Shown one piece after another: positions 1-6,199 of a stretch of DNA of 7,907 nt. How positions within the stretch are numbered: position 1 is the stretch's first letter; each line of letters opens with the position of its first letter. The notes under the pieces are model-generated. The model made no database searches. It was not told the DNA's origin and saw nothing but the letters and a program-made list of their open reading frames with translations. The stretch comes from Methanocaldococcaceae archaeon (GTDB lineage Archaea > AGJL01 > Methanococci > Methanococcales > Methanocaldococcaceae), in NCBI GenBank assembly GCA_027023665.1, contig JALVUY010000181.1, positions 1 to 7,907 on the forward strand, read 5' to 3'. The position numbers and the translations under genes were made by a program.

Positions 1-76
1 ATACCAAAAAAAATAAATTTTAAATAATAAAAAATAAATATAAAAAATAAATTAAAGTTTAAAAATGAAAAAAACT
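1..76 (-). terminator. Oligo-T terminator region after the leftward operon
   Basis: Read on the minus strand, the stretch directly after the mutase stop codon holds five T tracts: T7 at 68-74, T5 at 61-65, T6 at 42-47, T6 at 29-34 and T8 at 6-13. There is no GC-rich hairpin. This is the known form of intrinsic termination in archaea, where U-rich runs alone release the polymerase. The tracts at 27-39 and 40-52 are two exact tandem copies of a 13-base unit. It very likely ends the five-gene transcript. The region contains no gene. Confidence 0.65.
27..52. repeat. Two tandem copies of a 13-bp A/T unit
   Basis: ATAAAAAATAAAT occurs at 27-39 and again, exactly and without a gap, at 40-52. On the minus strand each copy supplies one T6 tract to the terminator region. 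In DNA this AT-rich the repeat may be simple slippage, and I assign it no separate function. Confidence 0.6.
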
Positions 77-1312
77 TTAAGCTCCAAACTTTTCATTTCT
101 TCCAGTTAAATCTAACAATATCTTCATTACATGCTCTCCTTTAATCCAATGCAATGCACCTTTTGCACAGCTAAATTCATTGAATTCTTCAACATCATCA
201 GGTCTAACACTTTTACCCCAAATAACTATTGGAACTGGATCAGCTGAGTGATCTTTCATCTCTATTGGTGTAGAGTGATCTCCAGTTAATACAAAATAAA
301 CCTCATCCTTATTAATATGCTCTAATACATAAGATAGCATTTCGTCTATTTTTTCTATAACTTCTTTTTTGAGATTGTAATTACCATCATGACTTGCCTC
401 ATCTGCTCCTTTAACATTTACCAGAACAAAATCATATTCTTTTAATGCCTCTACTAATGCCTTAGCCTTACCCATAAAGTTAGTGTTAGGAGTACCAGTG
501 GCTCCCTCAACTTCTATACAATCTAAGCCTATCATTCTCGCAATTCCTTTTATAAGACCAGTTCCGCAGATACAGGCTCCTCTCATATTATATTTTTCAG
601 AGAACTTCTCTATTTTTGGAACTATTCCAGCACCTCTTGGTAGTATTATATTAGCAGGAGGTAGTCCTTTTTTTCTTCTTTCTATGTTTATTGGATGATT
701 ATTTAATCTTTCATAAACAATTTTCAATAGTTTGTTTAAAATTTCCGCTGTTTTTTTAGCCTCTTCAGAATCATCCAATGGTTTTATTTCATTAACTTTA
801 ACTCCCTCTTCATGAGGATCTCCGTCACTTACCTTATATGATAATCCTTCTCCTCTTAGAACTAAAGCCCCTCTATATCCATTAGATGATTTAAAAATAA
901 CTTTAACTCCATCAATTTCTAAGCCATCAATCTCCTTTTCTAATTCCTTAGCATCTTCTGGGCCAATTCTTCCAGCCCTTCTATCTAAGACAACAAAATT
1001 TTCATCAACTGTAGCAAAATTACATCTAAAAGCAACATCTCCTTCTTTTAAATCTAAACCCACTCCATATGCCTCTAAAGGCCCTCTTCCAGTATAGACT
1101 TCATAAGGATCATAACCTAAAATAGATAAGTGAGCAGTATCACTTCCAGGCCTTATTCCGATATCAATTGCGTTCATCAAACCACATATTCCTTCTTTAG
1201 CCATTCTATCCATTGTTGGAGTTTTAGCCTCCTTTAAAGGAGTTAATCCCTTTTCATTTGGTCTATCTCCAAGTCCATCTATAATAAATATAACGCACTT
1301 CTCTTTCATCAT
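77..1312 (-). CDS. apgM: 2,3-bisphosphoglycerate-independent phosphoglycerate mutase, archaeal ApgM type
   Basis: Interconverts 3-phosphoglycerate and 2-phosphoglycerate in cytoplasmic glycolysis and gluconeogenesis; it belongs to the alkaline phosphatase-like metalloenzymes. The 411 residues are a normal length for the archaeal form. Expected metal and catalytic elements are visible: FIIDGLGD with Asp12, the GSDTAHLSILGYDP segment with Ser57 as the likely phosphorylated serine, GADEASHDGN with Asp304 and His308, and LTGDHSTP...KDHSADPVPI with Asp345, His346 and His355. It is the last gene of the leftward operon, 7 bp after the GH57 stop. That TGA stop lies inside the purine-rich binding site GTGAGGGAG (1315-1323), suggesting coupled translation. 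The protein begins Met-Met; the second ATG at 1309 has a more usual spacing and may be the true start. M. jannaschii has two such mutases (MJ1612 and MJ0010, from memory), and the position here fits the first. Confidence 0.93.
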   Translation of the reverse strand: MMKEKCVIFIIDGLGDRPNEKGLTPLKEAKTPTMDRMAKEGICGLMNAIDIGIRPGSDTAHLSILGYDPYEVYTGRGPLEAYGVGLDLKEGDVAFRCNFATVDENFVVLDRRAGRIGPEDAKELEKEIDGLEIDGVKVIFKSSNGYRGALVLRGEGLSYKVSDGDPHEEGVKVNEIKPLDDSEEAKKTAEILNKLLKIVYERLNNHPINIERRKKGLPPANIILPRGAGIVPKIEKFSEKYNMRGACICGTGLIKGIARMIGLDCIEVEGATGTPNTNFMGKAKALVEALKEYDFVLVNVKGADEASHDGNYNLKKEVIEKIDEMLSYVLEHINKDEVYFVLTGDHSTPIEMKDHSADPVPIVIWGKSVRPDDVEEFNEFSCAKGALHWIKGEHVMKILLDLTGRNEKFGA

Positions 1313-1314
1313 TT

Positions 1315-1323
1315 CTCCCTCAC
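1315..1323 (-). promoter_or_regulatory. Ribosome binding site of apgM overlapping the GH57 stop
   Basis: GTGAGGGAG on the minus strand contains the TGA stop of the upstream amylase gene (1320-1322). Two in-frame ATGs follow. The GAGGGAG part is 2 nt from the first (1312) and 5 nt from the second (1309), so the exact start is undecided. The overlap supports co-transcription and coupled translation. Confidence 0.6.
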
Positions 1324-2708
1324 ACTATTATAAATTTATCATTTTCATCTTTAGGTTTTTTACACTTTTCTTTACATTCTTTGCTATTGTAGTCATTTAT
1401 GTTTTTTATTTTTATATCATTTTTTACATGTAATTTTTCGTTACTATCATCATCACTTCTATTATTTAACTTTTTCATCTCATCATTATTTTTATTGCAT
1501 TTGCTTAACTCCTCTTTTATGTAGTATTCAAAGTCATACAAAATGTTCAAATAAGAGGCATAGGCGTCAAATGGTGAATCAAAATGACTAAAATACATAT
1601 GAACGTCCAGATCTCCAAAGCCCTTGGTACATTGATAATAGAAGTTGTCACTTGTCTGCAAAATTTTATATATTTTATAGATTTCATCAAACTTTTCTGA
1701 TTTTTTTAATTTATCTTTATTTTCTTTTATAAATTCTCCAATTTCTTTCAATTTTTCAAAGGATATTTTTTGCATTCTATTTCCTAACCATGCACTAACA
1801 TCTCTCTCAGTGTCTGCCCACGATATTGTAGCAAATTCATGAACATAAATTTCTCCTCTTGGTTTTAATTTTTTAACGACTTCATTTACATTAACTACCT
1901 CTAAGTGTTCATGTTTTGAAATTTCAATAGGTAAGTATCTTAAAAATTCAAATATTCCAGATTCTTTCCAATGATGCTCTCCAAAAGTTTCATAATCCAT
2001 ATAGATATTTATAACCTCTCCGGGTGTCGATGCTAACCATAAAGCATATTTGTCCGCGGTTAATGGATACTGATCCCAATCCCTTGCTGAAAATCTAAAA
2101 CCAATGTCATCGCTCAACCTATAATTTCTCAACAAGATTTTCATACCATCAGGAGATTGATACAAATAATTTGGACTTCTCCAACTTAATATTTTCTCAG
2201 TACCTTCTGTAAATATTGCCTCAAAACCTAAGTCTTTAGTAATTTTTGCAATTCTGTTGTTGTAGATTAATTCAGTATTTCTAAATATTTTTGGCTCTAC
2301 TCCAAAAACATCTTTATACAACTTTTTATGTAATTCTATATCTTCAATAAACTCCTCTTCATTCTCATACAAACTTGATAAAGAGTGATGATAGGTTTCA
2401 GCAATTAACTCAACATTTCCTGTTTTAACTAAATCTTTAAATAAATCTAAAACATACTCATTAAACTCTAAAGATTGTTCTATAAAACAGCCAGTGATCG
2501 AATAATTTACTTTAAAGTCATGTTCATCAATAAGTTCTAAAATTAACTCATTTGCAGGAATGTAGCATTTATTTGCCACTTTATTAAAAACCTCCTTATT
2601 TAGATTTGTATCAACATATCTTTTCCATAAATTATTCCCTTTTTTATTAATATTATTCTTATATAATCTATGTGGCTGATGAACTTCGAAAGTGAATGTT
2701 ATTAACAT
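1320..2708 (-). CDS. GH57 alpha-amylase-type glycoside hydrolase, intracellular
   Basis: Predicted to cleave alpha-1,4 links in glycogen or maltodextrins by a retaining mechanism in the cytoplasm; no signal peptide is present. The 462-residue product carries the GH57 signature regions in order: FEVHQPHRL (residues 7-15), GCFIEQ (73-78), IFRNTELIYNNR (141-152) with Glu146 as presumed nucleophile, IYMDYETFGEHHW (235-247) with Asp238 as presumed acid/base, and HEFATISWADTERD (290-303). It resembles what I remember of M. jannaschii MJ1611, described as an alpha-amylase. The catalytic domain ends near residue 400; residues 402-462 are Lys/Asn/Asp/Glu-rich and look disordered. The open frame could start at 2717, but GAGATGAT at 2713-2720 lies 4 nt before ATG 2708, which I take as the start. 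It follows the GH15 gene by 26 bp. GH57 also includes branching enzymes and 4-alpha-glucanotransferases, so exact specificity is inferred. Confidence 0.88.
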   Translation of the reverse strand: MLITFTFEVHQPHRLYKNNINKKGNNLWKRYVDTNLNKEVFNKVANKCYIPANELILELIDEHDFKVNYSITGCFIEQSLEFNEYVLDLFKDLVKTGNVELIAETYHHSLSSLYENEEEFIEDIELHKKLYKDVFGVEPKIFRNTELIYNNRIAKITKDLGFEAIFTEGTEKILSWRSPNYLYQSPDGMKILLRNYRLSDDIGFRFSARDWDQYPLTADKYALWLASTPGEVINIYMDYETFGEHHWKESGIFEFLRYLPIEISKHEHLEVVNVNEVVKKLKPRGEIYVHEFATISWADTERDVSAWLGNRMQKISFEKLKEIGEFIKENKDKLKKSEKFDEIYKIYKILQTSDNFYYQCTKGFGDLDVHMYFSHFDSPFDAYASYLNILYDFEYYIKEELSKCNKNNDEMKKLNNRSDDDSNEKLHVKNDIKIKNINDYNSKECKEKCKKPKDENDKFIIV

Positions 2709-2712
2709 ATCT

Positions 2713-2720
2713 ATCATCTC
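2713..2720 (-). promoter_or_regulatory. Ribosome binding site deciding the GH57 start
   Basis: GAGATGAT on the minus strand differs by one base from GAGGTGAT, the sequence complementary to the methanococcal 16S rRNA 3' end. It sits 4 nt before ATG 2708. An upstream ATG (2717) lies inside this site and is therefore unlikely to be used. Confidence 0.6.
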
Positions 2721-2734
2721 AAAGATTTATTTTT

Positions 2735-4576
2735 CTATGGAATTATAATATTGTCATTTTCGTATATTGAGATTAAAAACATTGCATTACTCCAACCTAA
2801 GGGCATAGCAGACATTGGAATTCCTAAATCTTTATGTATCTGTTCTGGAAACATACCTCCAAAACTATATTTTACTACCCAATCAAATAATTTTTTTGAT
2901 TTTTGTAAGAAATATTCTGCTCTTTCATCATTTTTTTCTTTTAAAACTTTAGACAACCTTTTATAGTATAAACTCAACCATAATGTAGATATTATCCAAG
3001 GATTTCCACCAAAGTATATGTCACTCGGATATCTTCCAATTCCACCAACTTTGTAGTTAAAAGATTTTTCAATATCTTCTGCTGTCTTTATCATTCTTTC
3101 ATCATCTACATCTATTAAATTAAATGGATAACTTAAACCTAATATACTTATATCAACCTCTTTATTTAGAGGATTTATAGATTTAGCAAATCTACCTTCA
3201 TCTTTTAAATAAAATCTCTTTGGAACTTCCTTTTTTAAAAATTCAATAGTTTTTTCCCAATGCTTAACTTCCTCCCTTTTATCAACTGCCTTACTCATAC
3301 TGTATGCACACTTTAAGCCAGCATATATTGCCCCCATTGTATATGCAAAAACCCCAAACTTCTCTTCCCATAGATCATAACATTGAGTAAAGTTTAAACC
3401 AGCATAATTTAAATAATTTCCTGCTTTTTCTATTGTTTCCCAATATCTTTTAACGAATTTTCTATCTCCACTTAATCTATAATGCACATCCATAGCCCAC
3501 AATACAGAGCCAACTTGATCTATCTGTAATGCCGTTAATCTTGGATTTCCGGTAACATAATAGTTTTGAAGCCAAGAGCCATCATCATTTTGAACCTTTG
3601 ACATAAATTCAAAAAATCTATTTGGAATTCCTCTAATCCCATATAAATCTAAAGCAACTGCTATGTAACTTCCATCCCTTCCCCACACATATCTGTAGTC
3701 AGGATATAATGAAGGAGATGCTATAATACCCCCATCCTTGTCACAAAGCATTAATAGAATCATCAACGCCCTTTTAGCAATAGAGTAAATATTACAATCA
3801 GAAGCTAATTCAGGATTTATATATTTTCTTATATCTCCTATATAGTTTCTCCAGTAGTTTAATGAAAGATTTTTAATATGATCACTGTTATTTTTTATTA
3901 TATTCAACTGTTCAGTAATTATTGATAAATCACTATCAAATTTTTGAGGAATTATATAAATATTAAATGCTAAACTTCTTTTTTTATCAATCTCTATATT
4001 CCAACAGATTGCACTATCAGTCATCAGCCCAGAACTTTCTTTATTTTCTTTTAATATACCATTTTCAACATCTATATAGGCACTATTCTTACTGTATCTA
4101 TTTCCACATTGAAATGAATCTATTTTTTTATCACTACCTATGCAGAAGATATATTTTTTATCGAACTTTACGATACAATTTCTATCATCTAAGAATCTTA
4201 CAGTATTTTCAGTAGGATTTTCACCAATTCTTAAACTTTCGTAAAAAAACAATTTAAAGGATATTTTTTTATCCAATTTATTTTTTATATGCAATCTTCT
4301 AATTAACACATTGTGAGATACTGGAACTAAATCTTTAATTGTTAATATAATCTTATCATCTTCTAAGACAGTTTTAAATATATTTGTCTCAGGAATATAA
4401 TTTTGGCATATATTCCAATCATCATCCCAATGCCATTTTATTTTTTTGTCGTATATTGCCAATGCTGAATCAAATATATGGGTTTCATATCCAACATGTG
4501 GATAAAATAAATAGTTGATTTCTCCATAATCTCCAATTTTAACTAATAAACTGCTATTTCCTACAATACCGCTCAT
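2735..4576 (-). CDS. GH15 glucoamylase-type glucan hydrolase, intracellular
   Basis: Predicted to release glucose from the non-reducing ends of maltooligosaccharides or glycogen by an inverting mechanism. With 613 residues it has the prokaryotic two-part layout: an N-terminal beta-rich domain (about 1-240) and an (alpha/alpha)6 catalytic barrel (about 260-613). Visible GH15 elements are YRYVWGRDGSYIA (294-306), CYDLWEEKFGVFAYT (399-413) with Glu404 or Glu405 as general acid, GGNPWIISTLWL (523-534), FPEQ (576-579) with Glu578 as general base, and LGWSNA (593-598). No signal peptide is seen, so it should act on internal glycogen. A homologue beside the amylase gene of M. jannaschii (MJ1610, from memory) was reported as glucoamylase-like with a preference for maltooligosaccharides. 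The frame opens with GTG at 4585, but that GTG is part of the binding site AAGTGATC; ATG 4576 is the likelier start. The neighbouring GH57 gene supplies the endo-acting partner. Confidence 0.9.
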   Translation of the reverse strand: MSGIVGNSSLLVKIGDYGEINYLFYPHVGYETHIFDSALAIYDKKIKWHWDDDWNICQNYIPETNIFKTVLEDDKIILTIKDLVPVSHNVLIRRLHIKNKLDKKISFKLFFYESLRIGENPTENTVRFLDDRNCIVKFDKKYIFCIGSDKKIDSFQCGNRYSKNSAYIDVENGILKENKESSGLMTDSAICWNIEIDKKRSLAFNIYIIPQKFDSDLSIITEQLNIIKNNSDHIKNLSLNYWRNYIGDIRKYINPELASDCNIYSIAKRALMILLMLCDKDGGIIASPSLYPDYRYVWGRDGSYIAVALDLYGIRGIPNRFFEFMSKVQNDDGSWLQNYYVTGNPRLTALQIDQVGSVLWAMDVHYRLSGDRKFVKRYWETIEKAGNYLNYAGLNFTQCYDLWEEKFGVFAYTMGAIYAGLKCAYSMSKAVDKREEVKHWEKTIEFLKKEVPKRFYLKDEGRFAKSINPLNKEVDISILGLSYPFNLIDVDDERMIKTAEDIEKSFNYKVGGIGRYPSDIYFGGNPWIISTLWLSLYYKRLSKVLKEKNDERAEYFLQKSKKLFDWVVKYSFGGMFPEQIHKDLGIPMSAMPLGWSNAMFLISIYENDNIIIP

Positions 4577-4577
4577 A

Positions 4578-4585
4578 TAGATCAC
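4578..4585 (-). promoter_or_regulatory. Ribosome binding site deciding the GH15 start
   Basis: On the minus strand, AAGTGATC precedes ATG 4576, with GTGAT ending 4 nt before the start. This is the same spacing as in front of the GH57 and winged-helix genes. The in-frame GTG at 4585 is the core of this site, so extending the protein by Ile-Tyr residues is not justified. Confidence 0.55.
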
Positions 4586-4658
4586 TTAAAACTATTTTAT
4601 CACAAATATAAAAATAAAAAAATAAAATAAAATAAAAATAAATTCCAATGATTTTTAT
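4586..4658 (-). promoter_or_regulatory. T-rich intercistronic gap with possible internal promoter or partial terminator
   Basis: Between the winged-helix stop and the GH15 binding site the minus strand is almost only T and A, with several T4-T7 tracts (for example T7 at 4616-4622). Such tracts can terminate archaeal transcription in part, which would lower the output of the downstream genes. A TATA-like TTTTTATA (4607-4614, minus strand) lies about 30 nt before the GH15 ATG and could start a short-leader transcript. The sequence alone does not tell which role, if any, applies. Confidence 0.35.
4614..4643. repeat. Imperfect AAAAT simple repeat
   Basis: The plus strand shows A-runs of 3 to 7 separated by single T residues, including AAAATAAAATAAAAAT. 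This is low-complexity sequence in the gap between the winged-helix and GH15 genes, probably variable in length among strains. Confidence 0.5.
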
Positions 4659-4871
4659 TTATTTTAATTTGATAATCCACTTATTTCCATCTTTTAGCAC
4701 AAATATCTTATCTTCTCTGGCTAACCATCCAATAGCCATTTTTACAATATTTGTATTGTATCCTTCTTTTCTTAAACTTCTTTCTATCTGAGACAAACTC
4801 TTTTCTCCTCCCTCTAATAGATGATAAACTCTTCCAGCAGTTTCTCCAATTTTCCCCCACATATCTTCCAT
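4659..4871 (-). CDS. Small winged helix-turn-helix protein, DUF2582-like
   Basis: A 70-residue basic protein that I place in the DUF2582 winged-helix family (PF10771) from the pattern WGKIGETAGRVYHLL (residues 5-19), a middle segment SLSQIERSLRKEGYN (25-39), and the characteristic MAIGWLAREDKIFV (45-58), followed by a short beta-wing NKWIIKLK (63-70). The predicted order is helix, helix-turn-helix, then wing, covering the whole chain; there is no effector domain. Members are presumed DNA-binding, but to my knowledge no target is established. It sits directly after the GT4 gene and before the glucan hydrolases, so a role in regulating the glycogen genes is plausible though unproven. The frame could begin at GTG 4880, but that GTG belongs to the perfect binding site GAGGTGAT; ATG 4871 is preferred. 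Confidence 0.82.
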   Translation of the reverse strand: MEDMWGKIGETAGRVYHLLEGGEKSLSQIERSLRKEGYNTNIVKMAIGWLAREDKIFVLKDGNKWIIKLK

Positions 4872-4875
4872 ATCA

Positions 4876-4883
4876 ATCACCTC
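4876..4883 (-). promoter_or_regulatory. Perfect ribosome binding site overlapping the GT4 stop
   Basis: GAGGTGAT on the minus strand is fully complementary to the conserved archaeal 16S 3' end and lies 4 nt before ATG 4871. The TGA stop of the glycosyltransferase (4877-4879) is inside it, so ribosomes ending the first gene are placed on the binding site of the next. This fixes the winged-helix start and implies translational coupling. Confidence 0.75.
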
Positions 4884-6046
4884 ATCATTTCAATGGCTAT
4901 TTTATAAACATTAACTGTTTCTTTTGCAATATTGTCCCAACTGTATTTTTCATAGACATCTTTTTTTGCATTATTTACAATATAATCCCTAAAATTTGGA
5001 TCAGATAAAACTCTATCTACACCCCATGCAATTGAATCTGGATTCTTAGGATAAACCCAAACTCCATTATATTCATGCTTTATAATCTCTCTTAATCCCC
5101 CCACTGAACTAACAACCACTGGTGTCCCAGAAGCCATTGCCTCCAATGCAACGATTCCAAACGGCTCATAGACAGAGGGAATAACTACAATATCTGATGA
5201 TTTATAGAGTTTCTTTAACATTTCTTTACTGACAAAACCTAAAAAAATAACTTTGTGTCTTATATTTAATTGGTAAGATAAATCTTCTAAATAGTTTCTC
5301 ATATCTCCACTTCCAGCAATAACTAACTTTGCATTATGCCTCTCAAGAATTTTAGGCATTGCCCTTATTAAATACTCAACTCCTTTTTGATATGTTAGTC
5401 TTCCAACAAATAGAATCATCTTTTCGTCATCATGAACACCAATACTTCTTCTAAAATTTAAAATCTCTTCCCAACTCATATTAATATCGAATTCCCATGG
5501 ATTTATTCCATTGTAGATAACTTTAACTTTATCTTCAGGAGTTTTAAATATAGAACAAATTTCTTCCTTTAAAGAATAACTTACAGTTATCACTTGACAG
5601 GATTCATAAGTAGATAAATACTCCATCGTATGTATAGCCCTTGAATCGTCAGAATATAATCCCCCACACCTACCAATTTCAGTACTATGTATTGACTGAA
5701 CATAGGGCATTTTACATGCATGCTTTAAATTAGTCCCAACGAAGTGAGTCATCCAATCATGGCAGTGAATAACATCGTAATTATCAATTCCTAAAATACC
5801 TAATTTCTTTTCCATTTCTTCAGCCATAAACAAAGTCCAAGTTAAAAAATTTGGATGAGTTATGGGTTTAACTCTATATACATTTACTCCATTTATATTT
5901 TCATATTCTGGTAAATCGTAGCCAACTGTTATAACATCCACTCTGTGTCCATTTCTAACCAAACCCTCCGCTAACCCTTTACAGTGAATAGCCAAGCCCC
6001 CCACAATCCTTGGAGGATACTCCCAAGTAATCATTGCAATTCTCAT
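4877..6046 (-). CDS. GT4-family glycosyltransferase, glycogen-locus type
   Basis: A retaining, GT-B fold glycosyltransferase of 389 residues. The N-terminal acceptor domain starts with MRIAMITWEYPPRIVGGLA and has the glycogen synthase-like VIHCHDWMT (92-100). The C-terminal nucleotide-sugar domain has GRLTYQKG (215-222; Arg216 and Lys221 contact the donor phosphates in relatives) and EPFGIVALEAMASGTPVV, an E-x7-E motif with Glu294 and Glu302, followed by GGLREI. No membrane segment is present. It is first in the leftward operon and divergent from the GT5 synthase, so an alpha-glucan acceptor is the best guess; it corresponds by position to M. jannaschii MJ1607 (from memory). Donor and product cannot be read from the sequence. 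A role in some other glycoconjugate is possible. The start is supported by GTGAGAT just upstream. Confidence 0.88.
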   Translation of the reverse strand: MRIAMITWEYPPRIVGGLAIHCKGLAEGLVRNGHRVDVITVGYDLPEYENINGVNVYRVKPITHPNFLTWTLFMAEEMEKKLGILGIDNYDVIHCHDWMTHFVGTNLKHACKMPYVQSIHSTEIGRCGGLYSDDSRAIHTMEYLSTYESCQVITVSYSLKEEICSIFKTPEDKVKVIYNGINPWEFDINMSWEEILNFRRSIGVHDDEKMILFVGRLTYQKGVEYLIRAMPKILERHNAKLVIAGSGDMRNYLEDLSYQLNIRHKVIFLGFVSKEMLKKLYKSSDIVVIPSVYEPFGIVALEAMASGTPVVVSSVGGLREIIKHEYNGVWVYPKNPDSIAWGVDRVLSDPNFRDYIVNNAKKDVYEKYSWDNIAKETVNVYKIAIEMMR

Positions 6047-6100
6047 TATCTCACTAAATATCTTATTATTTGTTATTAATTTAGTTAATAGTAGTAATGC

Positions 6101-6108
6101 TTATATAA
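6101..6108 (-). promoter_or_regulatory. TATA-like box, probable GT4 operon promoter
   Basis: TTATATAA is self-complementary and so could in principle serve both strands. For the minus strand it predicts initiation near 6075-6080, giving a leader of roughly 30 nt with GTGAGAT before ATG 6046. A B-recognition element is not clear. For the plus strand it would give a leader of about 70 nt. Confidence 0.45.
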
Positions 6109-6134
6109 TCTACAACTTAAAGATTAATATTGAA

Positions 6135-6150
6135 TATTAGACATCTAATA
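6135..6150. promoter_or_regulatory. 16-bp palindrome, candidate operator
   Basis: TATTAGA-CA-TCTAATA has perfect 7-bp arms and lies between the two proposed TATA boxes. It overlaps the palindrome TAATATT-G-AATATTA at 6125-6139. A dimeric winged-helix or helix-turn-helix protein could bind such a site. The low base complexity means chance cannot be excluded. Confidence 0.4.
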
Positions 6151-6152
6151 AA

Positions 6153-6160
6153 CATTATAA
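6153..6160 (+). promoter_or_regulatory. TATA-like box, possible glgA promoter
   Basis: CATTATAA lies about 40 nt before the glgA ATG and predicts a start near 6180, leaving a leader of about 20 nt with room for the binding site GTTGTGAT. The match to the methanococcal TATA pattern is only fair; TTATATAA at 6101 is the alternative. Confidence 0.35.
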
Positions 6161-6199
6161 GTGTTAATAATGTATAATATAAAAAGGTTGTGATAAAGT

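Larger units (their letters stand above)
6047..6199. promoter_or_regulatory. Divergent promoter region between the GT4 operon and glgA
   Basis: These 153 bp hold the start signals for both transcription units. Three palindromes occur in it (6074-6090, 6125-6139, 6135-6150) as well as TATA-like boxes for each direction. A single regulator bound here could control glycogen synthesis and turnover together. No small open frame or RNA gene is evident. Confidence 0.75.

Noticed and set aside
483..698. 71-codon open frame on the plus strand
   Set aside because: It lies wholly antisense to the phosphoglycerate mutase gene, has no binding site or family motif, and mirrors the conserved coding frame.
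2751..2966. 71-codon open frame on the plus strand
   Set aside because: Antisense to the GH15 catalytic C-terminus with its conserved motifs; no initiation signal.
3967..4215. 82-codon open frame on the plus strand rich in Phe, Tyr and His
   Set aside because: Its composition is what an antisense reading of Lys/Asn/Ile-rich coding sequence gives; it lies within the GH15 gene.
4751..5008. 85-codon plus-strand frame spanning the GT4/winged-helix junction
   Set aside because: Antisense to two well-supported genes, Phe/Leu-rich shadow composition, and no binding site.
6173..6182. TATAATATAA just before glgA as the promoter
   Set aside because: It is only about 20-27 nt from the ATG, so initiation would fall at or inside the start codon, leaving no room for the binding site GTTGTGAT.
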